64,000 bases of DNA from Leptasterias polaris (GCA_037783415.1 JAZGTN010000015.1:3410001-3474000), one strand, 5' to 3'. Counted from the first letter of the stretch, positions 31,118-44,715 are shown. Numbers and translations are program-made. Notes: a model not told the origin generated them from the letters alone.

Positions 31118-31767
31118 ATGCAGTATATGAGGATACCAGTTTCTCAAAATACAGATACCAGCAGATGTATGTGAGTTGAATGCAAAGGTAATTATGGACC
31201 CCCATCCAATGGTTGAAGGAATTTTCATTTTGTTTCCTACTGTTTTAACATTAATTCCTATAGAAAAAAAATACACAAAGGCTCAACCAGGCATGTTGAA
31301 GCAGCGCTGTGTAACTATTTTTCTGCTAAGCAAAAAACTGAGCCACATGGTACAAAAACCAGTCACAGATGGTACATGTAACATGGTAATTTATTTTGAC
31401 TGGTAACCTTATTCTGGTAAGCATAATGTTGTAGTGCTTAGCCACTTTTTCTAGGCTTTCTAGGCTATACAGATGGGCCCAGAAAATGCCATACATCATG
31501 GTGGTTCTCGGTGTCGGCCTTTGAGAATAAATGCAGTGAGGATGGTTTCTTAAAATCAAGTTTGTAGGATGTCTGCTGATGTCAATAACTGTTCCTAGAA
31601 TAATTACACACAGGCTTTTTATTGCCTGAGGTAGCGTCCCTTATACATTAGTAGATGTAGGTCATTCGCTATATGAGTGTAGATGACTGTCTAGCTAGCC
31701 TCAACATCCTTGCCCTTCGTGTTGAAAGGGTTCTGGGCGAGCTAATCATGTGGAACTATCAGGAGCA

Positions 31768-32110
31768 TTAAAGGGTGCTAGTGTACAACACGAGTGAAAA
31801 TATAAAGGTTCACAGATTTGCACATAACTTACATGGTATAAAGATATGGCCATGGTGCAATGGACAAACATCCCTTGAAACATTTCTGCTTGGAATGCTA
31901 CAGTTTTTGAGAAATGAGTAAAACAATTAATTTTGATCTTGCGAGTCCAAACCCAGATATTTGAAAACAGTGAAAACATGTACTTGTGTTTGTCACTATT
32001 TCTTGTGACTCCAATGATGATTGATAGGGCTCAAACTTTAACAGGTTTGTTATTTAAACAAATATAAATTCTAAAAGGTAAATTAAACTTTGGTTGGTCT
32101 TCCCAAATGA
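31768..32110 (+). mobile_element. TTAA MITE, right end degraded
   Basis: It begins TTAAAGGGTGCTAGTGTACA and is related to 6908-7264 through the CACAGATTTGCACAT and AAACTTTAACAGGTTTGTTA blocks. The right TIR is no longer recognisable. Confidence 0.6.
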
Positions 32111-33477
32111 TGTAAAGGAGTGATTTTTGAATGCCCATCCCAAAATTGTCAGGAGGGCAAGGGGTGGGCAGTGCAGGGACCCAACCTTCAAAGTGTGCCA
32201 GCTGTGTACAATTAAAACATTTTTTGTTTTCTCAGAAAGATAGTTATCAAACAATGGAAGTTGTGGATTCCAACCAACAGAGGAAGTTCAGAACCTTAAT
32301 ATATGGTGACCTTTGGAACGATAAAAAAGGATGTTCAACCAACTTTATTTGGTTGTTTTATGGCATTATAATCCCTTATAGGCCTAACCTTGTTGTCAAT
32401 GATTGGCCTTGTCACATAGCAAAATAAATATCAATGCCAATATACTAACTATAATGTGTTTGTCATCATTTATTACCAAAATTGATTTTGGTTGAATTAC
32501 TTTGATCAAAAAGTGATCTGAGAAAAGATTCAAAGGAAATTCTCATTAGTTCTCAAGGAATTAGAATAGGATGGGGGAAGGCGCTGTATACAGCTCATTC
32601 AGAGTTGACAGGATGATCCGCCATACATGTTTAAAAACACAGTAACCCTCCCCCCAATGACAGAAACCAAGTTTTTTCAGGTGTTTTCTCAACCTATTTC
32701 TTCTCTATTTATATATTCATCTTATGGGGGCAGGGAATGTTGATATTCAGACGAAAGAAAAAATTTAGAAATTTTTCAGTTTATACACAATTCAAAAAAT
32801 TTCTCCTTTCATCAAAGAAAATGCATGATTGTGTACATAGCCCTTCCGTTGAGAATGTGTTTTAAAAAGCACCAGGCATTATCTAGATATTGTAAAAACA
32901 CCACATCACTGAAACCACATTTTCCTGCAGGTAACATTTTGACCATGGTGGTTGCTCCCCACTAAGCATAACCATGGCCATCATCTGACAAGGTTAAAAT
33001 CACAGTAAATAAAAGAAATGTCACTCATAACTACAAGGAAATCCTGTTTAGACTGTCCTTCAAATACAAAACATTATTCACAAACAGAATAATCCCTAGA
33101 TACTTGAAATAGAAATTTAGCATTGCTTTTTGCAAACGTCATTGATCATGCCACTTTAAAAAGTTCCCGTCACGTTATTTTCAAGTCACATTGAGTTAAA
33201 TTTGCCTGGTGATTAGCAGAATGAGCTGTATTGAGAGAATTTGCAATATGGAGGGATCAGTTTTCTTTGGTTGCTGCTGGACACCATTTTCAGTTCTATG
33301 GTAACACAACCCAATGTATAGTCTAGTCCGGCACTGTTTCCAGACATGTGTTTTGTTTAGTTTTTTTTGACCAAAAATTACTTCTAAAACCTATTGGTTA
33401 GTAGAGTACAATGTCACACTGCAATTTTTTTGCACAAGAGGAAAATAGATAGGTTGCAATTATTATGACGTAAATCG

Positions 33478-33626
33478 GCCATCTTTACGGGCAATTTGGA
33501 ACACACAGTCGTGCGTTACGCGTGAGAACGGCGTGCAGCACGCGCACATTTCACCAAACTCATTGCATGATTGGTTAGTGAATGACGCGGCTGCAAGCCA
33601 AAATGCGATTTGCCCGTAAAGATGGC
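33478..33626. mobile_element. ~150-bp MITE with 17-bp TIRs
   Basis: GCCATCTTTACGGGCAA on the left and its perfect complement on the right flank a GC-richer interior. Confidence 0.6.
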
Positions 33627-33702
33627 GTCTACTGGGAACTATCTATAGTGTGTTAGAGTATTGAGGGGGTTCCCCCTCTGCCCCATATCGGGCATGTATT
33701 CA

Positions 33703-33910
33703 TTAATGGCAGGGTATACTTTGGGTAATTGTCAAAGACCAGTATCCTCACTTGGTGTATCCTTATGCATAAAATAACAAACCTGTGAAAAGTTGGACTC
33801 AACTGGTCATCAGAAGTTGTCAAAAGAGGGGTAATTTCTAACACTGTTTTACCAAGTGTTTATGGTCATTAACTTGTGTAGTAATTACCAAAAGCACTAC
33901 CTGCCTTTAA
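33703..33910. mobile_element. 208-bp TTAA MITE (internally deleted relative of 30737-31117)
   Basis: TTAA ends. The left end GGCAGG-TA-ACTTTGGGTAATT and right end AATTACCAAAAGCACTACCTGCC are inverted. The interior keeps GTCAAAGACCAGTATCCTCA and CATAAAATAACAAACCTGTG. Confidence 0.7.
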
Positions 33911-35846
33911 ATATCTAGCCACTGGATTGCTAATCTTGTACCTTGCATGTATACAGGGGTTTCAGTTAGTGTTGTCACTAGGCAGCTAGACTAGTCAACA
34001 AGTTCAAACTGTGTTCAGATTTGTCCTGAATTTACTGAACAATTAATGTATTTCGGTCATCAATAAGAGGACTTGGACTGACGTCCATTTCTCATCACTC
34101 ACCCCAATAAATTAGAAGCAAATTTCTTCTTTTCAAATGACAAATGTCCATTACATTTGCCCATCAAAAACTGTCCTCACAAAATTGCCATTGAATGCAA
34201 CTTTGCATTCAAAGTATGGCAATTATTACTGTACACATCACCTTGCTTCATCATCTTGTCAGATATAATAACATAAAGTTAATATTGATTGCAATTATAG
34301 CAACTGGAAGGATAGTTGGGAAGAGGACTGCGGAAATCAACTGATTGCTCTGACATTTCCAAATGAAGGTGAAATAATGGTGGGAGTTTAACAGGGTGAC
34401 TATGGGAATACATGTTTACAAAGTTGTTGAGGTTTAACATTTGGATTTGGTAGTATTAAGAGTATTTCGTTACAAAATTGTTTTGGACATCAATAGGCAA
34501 CATTTTCTCAGATTCTTAGAGTTCACATCTGCGTTTACAGAGAGTAATTTAGACAAACAAAAGCAGACAATATTGTGTCAACATTTTGGGCAATTTTTAC
34601 ATTGACTCAGTCAAATGTTAAGTTTGACAATAGAGACTATTGTAACACTTGAAATAGAGGGTGTCACATAAAGCTTGCCAATAAAGCATAGTAGTGCACA
34701 GACTGTCAAGTATGTTTGAAACACTCTTTACCTATATTTACTCAAATTGAAACTGCCCCAAAGCTGTTGTTTTCAGTATACAGTTTCTATAATTAATCTA
34801 AGACCTTTCCCAAAAGACATTCAGAGGAAACTTCTCAAATTGAAAAGGGTCTCCCGGAATCTCAATTATAGGCTGTAAAATAAAAACTACATTAAAGACA
34901 TCAAGTTGCCTTTTTACCAGACTTATTTATAATTCTGTCATATTTCTTAGAAAGGTAAGAACAGGAACAGTATTTTTTTTAATTCTTCATTCAGTGTAAA
35001 CTTTGTAAAAACAAAATCCCAAAATAAGAATTGCAAAGTCCTGACAAATGAAGTGGGTGCACTATATATATTCCAAAAATTCACAAAGCTTCACTCACAG
35101 GATAACTCTACATGTATAATCATTAATTTATTGTCCATAGTTTGCCATTATAGGCTGGCACCACAAGCCTTGTACAAAACACAGACAAAATAAACATGGT
35201 GATCGATGATAGGGGAGGATAAAACTACAGTAACTTACATTAAATGAAACCAAGGGTTGATTGAGTGGGTGGCACTTGATTGGTTAACATTTAACATAGC
35301 ATACGGACACTGTTGCTAGGAGATGAATTTACGACAAACTGGTATCCTGTCTGAATCCACCTTTGAACATGCTGAGCAAAGGATATGTTAGTCTTAGTAA
35401 ATATGTACTCGAAGAGTAAGAGTACTTCAAACACTTTAAAAGAAATAACATAGAAGAGCTGAGTCTAGGTTCTGGGGATCGAACCCAGTAGTTATTCAAA
35501 ATTACGTAACAAAACAGAAAAATGGAAATCTATGCGAGACACTGCAGCCCCCAAAATTTGTATTGATTATTTAATTATCTCACCATCATCTGGTCTGGGA
35601 ATTAATTAACCGAATGCGTTAATCAGCTGTTCAATTGGCACTCATTTACACATCACAATTTCTTCCTTGATATGTGGGTTAGAAAAAACACACACATTTT
35701 CTCTTGTTAAAGGGGAAGGACATACATGTTTTGTGAAGTCTATGAATTATATTTTTTTGTAATTATATATATATATATTTATTTACCTTCCCCTAATCCT
35801 TTGCTCCTCTTTTTGCTATAAATGGATATGTTTTTGTTTGTACTTG
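33911..35846. other. No gene seen
   Basis: AT-rich sequence without convincing ORFs or splice-bounded coding blocks. A (TA)n run at about 35765-35780 precedes the hammerhead-like motif. Confidence 0.5.
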
Positions 35847-35900
35847 TTAATGCCTCTGACGAAGGTCCAGTTTGGATCGAAAGCTAAGGCCATCTACCCT
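35847..35900 (+). ncRNA. Hammerhead-ribozyme-like motif (type I layout, minimal stem III)
   Basis: Core CTGACGA at 35856-35862 is followed by stem II GGTCC/GGATC (loop AGTTT), then GAAA at 35879-35882 and GCTA. GCCT before the core pairs with AGGC after CTA (stem I, extendable with one bulge). Stem III would be only the self-complementary AGCT, so activity would need a dimer, as proposed for hammerheads of Penelope-like retroelements. One unpaired A sits between the core and stem II. The fold is predicted from sequence only. Confidence 0.45.
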
Positions 35901-36223
35901 ACTAATTTTATATATATTTATTTAGATAGAAATACTTCCCTGTGGATTGCTACGAGTATGAATTTCATAAAAACCAGTGAACTTTCAGGTTGAAACTAAT
36001 CAAGTATCTTTCATTCTTTTTCATTTTATTTTTGATAATTTACTGTCTTGGCTTTTAATTGTCTCATTAAAGCACATGTGTCAAATTGGTAGTTGTCGAA
36101 GACCAGTATCCACACTTGATGTGAACTTCCTACAGAGCCATTAATTCATATACTAATAATCAATAGTGTTATTCATGTATGCATATCCCCGTTGAGCAGA
36201 GTACAGTTGGACATATTGTAAGT

Positions 36224-36392
36224 GCACCTACAATCCCAGCCATCTTGTTGGGCCCCCGGCCCCGTTCAGTGTTGGCTCTCATTTCGCGGTCTGTGCTACA
36301 GCTGGGGTTAACAGCATTGAGCGAGTAACGGGGAGGGTATGTTTATTGTCACCTGATGGCCAAAGCATTTTGGCCGGGATTGTAGTTGCATT
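36224..36392. mobile_element. ~165-bp MITE-like inverted repeat
   Basis: GCACCTACAATCCCAGCCA on the left and TGGCCGGGATTGTAGTTGC on the right form inverted ends around a GC-rich middle. Confidence 0.45.
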
Positions 36393-37463
36393 AACGCTGC
36401 ATGTTAGGATCTATATGTATGTATGTATTTATGCTGATATAGTAATGCAGCATCCAATCTTTAAAATAAACAAACAAACAACCCAAAAAACTAACAAACA
36501 AACAAACAGGCAATTTATTTTTGTTCTATACTGGAATGAATCCTTAATGATCAGTTTCTCAATGATGAGGGTATGTACTTTTTAGAAAAACTTATATTGT
36601 AGTGCCTTTCACACTGGATGTGGTCAAACCATGGTTCAAACAAGGAAGGTTCGAGAACAAAAATAGTTACTTTGTTCTTATAAATTGCAATCAAGTTGAT
36701 CATAGGTGCATGAGAATCCAGAGGTAAGTGGAGAATATACAATTCACACATGACTACTAACTGATGTGTTGTTTAATGCACTGTACGCCTCATACACTCA
36801 CAGGCTCATCCCAATTATCCACTCTCAGTCTCCAGTGGATGCAAGAAATGATCACCCATGAGGAAAAATTGTTCTTTCCTCCCTCAGTAAAACACTCGGG
36901 CAAATTTTTTTTCCCCCCTCTCTTTTCACAAAACAGATACACTGCATGACTGATTACAAAAACGTTCAGGGATGTTCAGATGTTCAGGGATGTTCAGATG
37001 TCCCTGTAGTTTATAATGACTGACTATGAAGTGGCACTTCATGCTCGGTTTGCTCATCAATTACAAATCCACCAACAGTAAACAATGCTGAGGTTTGAGC
37101 ACATCCATGTTGTTTGTGTACAAGGTAAAGTGTAGCTAACATATTATGGAATGAAGGAGAGTTGAGAGAAAAGTTGGGAAAACCATAACATTTATTGTTT
37201 ACCAGAGATGCAATGGTTCTGAAAAATCAAAACTGGCAATGTAAAGCAATTATGCCTATAGTTTGACTATCTGCATTGTAAATGTTTTATTCAACGATTT
37301 CATTTTTTAATACTAGCATGGGTCATCTGGCCATTAATTGTGCTGCTTGTCTTAATCATATTAGGAAATTAAACCAAGTCCAGAGGTGGAGTCAATAAGC
37401 ACTAGTGAATGTGTTCTGTGTCTAGGGCCTGCGAAAAACAAATTGAAAGCTTACAACAGAGAA

Positions 37464-37693
37464 GGTACTCAGCACACACACCCACACAAGATGGTACTCA
37501 GCACACACACCCACACAAGATGGTACTCAGCACACACACTCACAAGATGGTACTCAGCACACACACCCACACAAGATGGTACTCAGCACACACACCCACA
37601 TAAGATGGTACTCAGCACACACACCCACACAAGATGGTACTCGGCACACACACCCACACAAGATGGTACTCGGCACACACACCCACACAAGAT
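37464..37693 (+). repeat. 29-bp minisatellite, eight copies
   Basis: The unit GGTACTCAGCACACACACCC+ACACAAGAT is repeated eight times. Unit 3 is 27 bp and the last two share a CAG to CGG change. The open reading frames across it are a by-product of the repeat. Confidence 0.9.
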
Positions 37694-37839
37694 GTTTATT
37701 TTAAAATTATACTCTCTCTCTGACCTTAGGAAAACTTACTCTCATCTTCAAAATACATACATTTTGATAACATCTTAGACTATAGCCCTTGAGCCCAGGG
37801 CCAACAAAACACTGGTTCCTGTGGCCTATGAAACAATGG

Positions 37840-38380
37840 GTGCGTTCGATTAGCTTCCCCGGGTCGACCCAGGTCTTCCCCCGGTGCGTTCGAATAGCTT
37901 TGACGTCATTCGCGGGGCTCACCCGGGTCAGCCCCAAGTGCCCTGCTTGTGGAGCGGGTCACTTGGGGCTGCCCCTGGTTCATGACGTCACGGCGAAAAA
38001 CTTTCTCAATGGCCACCATTTTGTTTGTAATTCAGCGGGACATTTTAGGAAGTTTGACACACATTTTCGCCATTACAACAGCGTTTTTGTGAGCAATAAG
38101 TATTTTTTATTCGAAGCCGGGCACCTTTGTATCACTGTGGGGTTGTACAAATTGTTTAATGTTGCAGTTTTAATTACCTTGAGAATAATTATTTTACGAT
38201 GTTTTCGTGAATCCACGAAAAGTATCAGACATACGGCACAAAATGGAAGTAGTTCCGGTCGGCTGTCCCAAGATGCATCGGTGTGAATGCTGGGGGAAGT
38301 TGGCGTTCGATTAGCTCATGGTTAGGGGCTCATCCGGATGAGCATACCGGGGTCGACCCGGGGAAGCTAATCGAACGCAC
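37840..38380. mobile_element. 541-bp element with 31-bp perfect TIRs
   Basis: The left 31 bp (37840-37870, GTGCGTTCGATTAGCTTCCC onward) equals the complement of 38350-38380. A second internal GGTGCGTTCGAATAGCT lies at 37882-37898. The interior is GC-rich at first and contains no convincing gene. No clear target duplication is visible. Confidence 0.75.
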
Positions 38381-38749
38381 TCACTTAATCCGGTCCTAAC
38401 TAAGTGCCACTTGTGACCTGGCCTTTTTATTTCAGCCTTCTTGCCTTCTTGAACCTTATAAGAAACATTGGTTATCTTCACGGTGGAATTGTACACTTTG
38501 TGCCTGTAGAAGCCCCCCGACATAGGGAGCTGACTTCTTAAATTTGTGATGTCATAAGTCGCACTATGAACCCAAAGAGCATGCCAGTACTTACGATAGT
38601 TATATTATCAGTGTGTGCTACCAACTATGACATACATGTATGCTGCAAAAACAAGGACAACAACAAAATACCTAGAAAACAAACTACTGCCAGCTCGAAG
38701 CACAACGGAAAGAAGAATGCTACAAATATTTATTAAGGTGCAGTAAGAA

Positions 38750-39055
38750 AACAGGAGAAAAAGACATAATTGTTAAAATCGGGGAGGCAATGTGGAGATA
38801 GGCTGGACACGGATGGCACGTTTAAATGACAACAGATGGACCGGGAGATCTTCAGATTGGCAACCAAGAACAGGGAAGAGGAAACGAGGCAGATAGAAAA
38901 AGAGGTGCATGGATGGGGACAGCATCAAATCCTATTTTGGTACAACATGGATAAGACAAGCACAAGACAGAGGAAAATAGCAAGCACATGAAAAGGGTTA
39001 CATCTGAGACTGGATGAACATGGCCTAGGCAAGGCAAGGCAAGGCAAATTATGGC
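38750..39055 (+). pseudogene. Degenerate LINE reverse-transcriptase C-terminal fragment
   Basis: Translation with one frame change gives RxAGH followed by MARLNDNRWTGRSSDWQPRTGKRKRGR in pieces. That is the well-known tail of RTE-like and other endonuclease-reverse transcriptase LINEs (RWAGHVARLNDNRW...W.PRTGKR.RGRP). Further on, LRLDEHG resembles the end of the same proteins. The frame is broken by a shift near 38813 and by several stops, so this is a relic. It closes with a short (ggcaa)n-type repeat at about 39028-39048. Confidence 0.6.
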
Positions 39056-39059
39056 AAAT

Positions 39060-42000
39060 CTGGCATCAGTGACCTTATTATTACGAGGACTTTATCAATG
39101 AGGTCACATTCTTTCTCTTCAATACTAAATGAAAAATCTGTATAATTAAATTTGCAGAAACCAAACTTGGCGTTGCGAAAACACTAATGAAGATTAGGGC
39201 CTACAGAGCGTGAAGAATATTAATAAACCTGTCATGCCTGTAGAATTTGTCATGTACAATTAACACTAACAAAGTGAACAGTGTTGCAAAGTATTAAACA
39301 TGAGAATAACCAGTCAGTTTCCCTTGTGGTTTATCACTTGATATATTAGATTAACAATACAATGGATTTTACCACCATATGCTTTGTAAAAATTTAAAAA
39401 TCCATTACATTTTTATTTTTTTTAAAACTATTCTAAGTAATCAATCATCCTGAGATTTATCTTCATTTTCTCACTCAAGTATTATTGCTTAATATCAAAC
39501 AGTTTGGGTTTTCTTCAGGAGGGATTGGTGAGTGCTTTCTCCACAGCCTTTCACCTCTTACATGTGGATTGGGTTTTCAGTCCCCAACTAATTGCGTGGG
39601 TTTTTCCCTGCCCCTTGGGGTTTTCCTCCCACATCAAAAACTTAGGTTTCTTCATCATTATCTCTAATGTCTGTGCTTAAGCAGCTCTTTTTTGACCTTG
39701 TCTCCAGACTTAAAGAAACACTTATGAAAGGTCTCCTTAAAAAAGGATAAAGCAGTGACCCCAGGGCTATTTCCCAAGTGGTGGAGATTGATCAAAAAAC
39801 ATGTCTCAAACTTAATTTCTAAACAAAGTGTGATGTCACAATACAGGTGGGAAATGGCGATAATGACAACGAGCAGGCCTGTTAACCTACATGTAATGGT
39901 GCAAAATGTGGACAGCTGGGCAGTGACTCTTAATCATGCTCCACAGATCTGTGACTAACAGGCCCCTGGTTTCCCCTTTATAGTCTAAAATAAAATGGCA
40001 TATGGGTCAACTACATGTGTTAATGGTGTTGATAGAAAGGGCACAATTTAGAATTTAGTTCAAAATTCACACAATCCAGGAATGCTTTCAATTATGCGTT
40101 ATTTCTATATAATTATGCTTAACTTTGAAAACTGGTGATACATTTGGAGAATCTTGAATGATAGTGTCAGTACATAACTTGTTTACATGAACCTATTACA
40201 CTCTGGCACAAATAATGTTCATTGTTAAAACTCAGCAAAAGTGCCATAAAAGATCAAGCACTTGCACTTCATGTTTCCGTGGTCTTTTTCCCCAATGACA
40301 CTTTCAGGGTATCCACAAAATTTAATCCCTTAATACTTTCTGATAAAATTTGTGGTCCTAGTTTAAATATAAACGAAAAGAAAGAAATTGATGGCCGTCA
40401 CTAATTTCATTTATTTATTGCTATATTTATATTTATATATATTTTTTTTTTTGGGGGGGGGGTCCACAATGGCTGTTTTCCTTCCCACAAAACACAAAAC
40501 AACAATTTTCAAACGAACAAATATTTTATCTTTGACACGGCAATTAGGCCATTTTCATTTTGCAAAGGGCACTTTCAGTGTTTATCTAAAAGTCTATGGG
40601 AAACTATTGAAAGAGATCCGAGGCAAAGACCAGGGGCAACAGAGGCCATGGCCTCTGTGTAGTTCCAGGCCTGACCAATGTAGGATTCTATTTTGAGAGC
40701 CCTATACAACTGACAGTTACAGCCTGTCACTCCTACATGTATGCTGCTTAGTATACAACAAACTCTTTTTAGAATCCATGCAACCCTTTCACAGCCCTTT
40801 TATTAGGAACTTAAACTTAAGTGTATAGACTAGACAAAACCACCTTACTATCACCTTACTATCTGGATGGTATCCAAACTTGACTTTGTATTCTAAGCCA
40901 GTTAATCATTTACAACAAGTGATTAAAGTCAAGGAGTTTCCTGGATCTGACAGCCAAAGGATTTATCAGCTGGCTGAATCTTTACAATCGGTAAGGAGAC
41001 GTTGTTATTATTATGTCATTCAATTGCATTATTGACTGAACAGCAGACCACAATTGATTCAACAGGGGCGCAATGTATTTTTCCTTTTTGGGGGGCTTTG
41101 CAGACTAATGTTCCCATGTTTAGAAAAAAGAAAGATAGGGTACCAAGTTTAATTTGGATTGTGAACAAAAGTTTTAACTCCAGTCTGAGAAAGGGTTTAC
41201 AGTATTCCAATCCATGGCAAGAAAAAAGGGGAAAAATATGAAAAATGTGTCAACAGTAGCCATTTTCGTACAAAATATATGTTTTTCCACCCAATTATTT
41301 CTCATAATAGATGAAGACTTAATTATTTTAGTTGTTTGTTTTAATCGCCACTTTTTTGAAGGGAAAGTAACTTTCACTGTTGAAAATTTACCTAATATTT
41401 ACCACTTATTCATTCATTTTTGTGTTTGTTTTTCGCAGGCAATGTTTACATGAAGGCAGTAGGCCCTATTGTTTTAAATTCAGAACTGTTTTATACTTGT
41501 TTTCACACCAAATTAACCAAGATTTATCCTGAATAACTCTAAAAAATTATTTTTATAGCTCAGTCATGTCTGCAATCTGCATGTCTACAATCAACTACCT
41601 TTCCGCCTGGAATTATTTGCACCTTAACAAAATTGATTAAAAGTAGTTTTAAAGTGTCAACAATTGTGCAATAACTTTAGATAACAACTGTAGTCCAGAT
41701 GGAACAAACTTTGGAATCATCCATGACTCATAAATTGCAAAGGAATAAACAGAACAGCCAGTCAGCCACATAGACTTTGAATTTTGAGACAGACTGATCA
41801 TGGAGCAAGCTGGTGATTATTGTAAAACAAATTCAAAGGGGGCGCCAAATTATATTTACTGTGGGAGTTCATATCAGCAGATCATGGATGTATCTGGAAA
41901 ATTAATATTTTTTATGAAATTTTCCTCAATAACTTTCCTGAAATGAAAATTGATTGCCATACAAATTAGGGCACTAACTTGATCAACATAAATTGTCAAT

Positions 42001-44500
42001 ATTTTCAAAAAACTAAACATATAATTTTTTTTAAAGTGCACTACCAGGTGCAAATTTTAAAAAAATTGATTGAACTCCGTTTCTGCCAGTTATGTATATA
42101 TATGTTTATACATACAACACTGTGTCATAAATATAAGTGAAAGCCATTGCCATGTTTTTAATTTCGACCACTCAAAGGCGCATGTCAATACTGTATCATG
42201 CACCCAGGGCATGATGACAGCTGTAAAGAACACCTCACTCCTTGCTGACCAATCACGTGCATGGTAACAGGAAGAGGGTATCATAGCAACCAATGAGAAA
42301 GCTTGTATACAGGAAGAAGCCCGAGCTTCCAGGGTAAGCCCAGGTCAGTGTATTCATTAATGTTAACAGCATATGCAGGGTGGATTTACCACAGATGGAG
42401 TCATGATCAGCTTGCTACCAACATTTAACATTGGTTCCAATGTGGAATTACACAAATTATAATGCTATACAACAGAATGAGCTTCAGACTGTTTCCCGAG
42501 TGCCTGTGTAGATGCTGTTCGACTCACAAATAACAATCATCACTATTCAATAATAACTGCTTAATGAAGCGTAAACAGAAACAAATTTGAAAATTATTTG
42601 ACCCAAATACCGGGCTTGTCCTTGAACCAGATTGACATGCCATAAAATTATGTAAACCCATGCTTTTTAATTATCAAAATAAAAACTGTTCATTCTGTTG
42701 GTGTCATTATACACAAAGAATTTGAAGAAGAAAAAAAAATCTAAATTTTTGAATGATTTGGCAAGGTTTTAAAAATTTGCCAATGACCAAAGTCTCAACA
42801 ACAACAAACAGCTAACAAAACTTTGTTGTTTGCTCAAACTCAAGGAAAATGAATTTTGTATCATATTCTTACATTATAGTTGGTAACAGGAAATAAAAAC
42901 AGCCCAGTCATTACAGTTCTTCAACAAAGTCATGACTTATTCCAGAAAGCGAAGTACAGATCAACATCTAGGCTATCGCTTTCACTTCTTAATCTTAGTA
43001 ATTCTTTATCTTGAAACCTAATCTCATGATGTTTATTTCCGAATTACTGTGATGATTATTATTTCCACAAAGATCTTGTCTTTAGAGTTAATCGGAATTC
43101 CAGAAGTTCCAGGCTTGCAACAACAAAGTTTTTAACAACTTATTTTTATAATGCCCATTCTGTAGTCTTGAAATAGTCCTGACTAGTGACAAGCCACTGT
43201 TGGGTAGATCTGAATTTTACTTGGGGGCAGTATATTCTAACATGTCTGCCCTTTGTCAATCTCCCTTCTGGTACAGTTTATTTCCTTGTATGAAGCTACC
43301 TATTCAGAGAATTACCATATGAATAAAAAAGCATGAGAGGTTTGTGTTACCAACCCAGACACAGTACCAAGCAAAACTTGAAAAGGATAGAATTAGCAGG
43401 CAGTAAACATGACCTCTACTACTATAGAAAAACTATCATGCTTGATCACCTATAAACTGGGCTACGTTTTCAATAACACGCACAGAACCCGACCCCCTCT
43501 TCATTATGTTTTGATAACTGGATAAAATACTTGTACACACTGTACCCATGGAATAAGCTATACTTGTTTAGTAAGTTAATATAGGTTTGTACAAATCCAG
43601 GGTAGCATACAATATTGTCAGTGAACATAACAGTTTTAGCAGAAGTTGAGCAGTAAAAAAGTTGGGATTTACAGAATGGAAAAAGATGGGATGTCCACTT
43701 TGTTATTGTGTAAATGACAGAGAAAACAGGGTGTACAAATATACAGGGACTCGAAGCAACTAAATACTTACAGCTACAAGTTAAGACATTTGAACTAAGC
43801 AAGCCTAATGAAAGTTTCATACACATTTTAAAATCATCAGCAGTGACCATAAATTATGATAACATTTTCACAAGTTTGTTTTTTACATTTTGAAAACTGA
43901 CGGGGAGGGACGGGGGGTAGATGAATGTTTTGCATGGTAACAACCTTTCGTATAGAAATAGTGTCTTGAGTTTCTTCCATTCAAATTCACAAAACCATAC
44001 GGAACCTGAGAAAGAAAAATAGCCTGGACTCTTCTGGGGATAGTTTAGGATCTGCGTTCGTGACGGTTTATTTTCACTAATAATGTGACAATAATAGAAC
44101 TTTCCACAATCTGCTACTATTTTTTGCCATGTTACAGCAGTATTGAATAGTAACACTGAATCCTGTTAAGGTTATAGTTTTAAAAGGGTCAAACCTCAGT
44201 TTGGTAAGACCAAAAATTATCTATAATTTGGTAGTAAAGGTTTTTATTGGGTCTGACACATCTATCATGACAGTTTTCTAAACTTTTGTCTTGACCTGGA
44301 CACTTTAAAATGTATGTATTTTTGTCCGAAGATTTAAAATAAAATAAATAAATAAACATATTTTTTTTTTAAGATGGCTGTAACTTTAAACTTATATGTG
44401 ATATAATGCCGACTAATAAAAGTCTACGGAGAAAAAACTATCAGTGAAGTCCATGGAAGCCTCATCAATGGCTCCTTGGCTACAAAATTATGTATGATTA
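39060..44500. other. No gene seen
   Basis: Apart from the truncated repeat at 40545 and a G tract at 40451-40461, I see only AT-rich DNA with short chance ORFs. Confidence 0.5.
40545..40675 (+). mobile_element. CAGGCCTGGAATT family, left-truncated copy
   Basis: AGGCCATTTTCATTTTGCAA, CAAAGACCAGGGGCAACAGA, GCCATGGCCTCTGTG and a TTCCAGGCCTG end match the family; the left TIR is missing. A further left-end scrap is at about 49636-49656. Confidence 0.6.
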
Positions 44501-44504
44501 TATT

Positions 44505-44715
44505 AATAATAATAATAGTGGCTTCTTAGATAGCGCTCATATCCGTCACTCAGTGATGCTCACTTCAACATTCAGTATATTCCTGCAAGGTATGTGGAGC
44601 TACGTTTTTGAAGTACATGTATGAGATCTATTCCTTTGCATAGCACCATGTAATGGTTTACAAGGTGCTGTGGCGCAATATGCAGCCAGATCAAACCAGA
44701 AACACCGGAACCATG
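44505..44715 (+). repeat. Dispersed repeat ('TAGCGC' family), copy 2
   Basis: It starts with (AAT)n and then GTGGCTTCTTAGATAGCGCT. It shares CGGAGCT/TGGAGCT, CATAGCACCATGTAA and GCAGCCAGATCAAACCAG-type blocks with 27715-27905. Confidence 0.5.

Noticed and set aside
35470..35495. Another tRNA-derived SINE (B-box-like GGGTTCGATCC on the complement)
   Set aside because: No A box at the right distance and no shared tail; too little to call.
37386..37778. 130-codon plus-strand ORF rich in His/Thr
   Set aside because: It is produced by the 29-bp minisatellite being open in several frames; there is no domain and no splice context.
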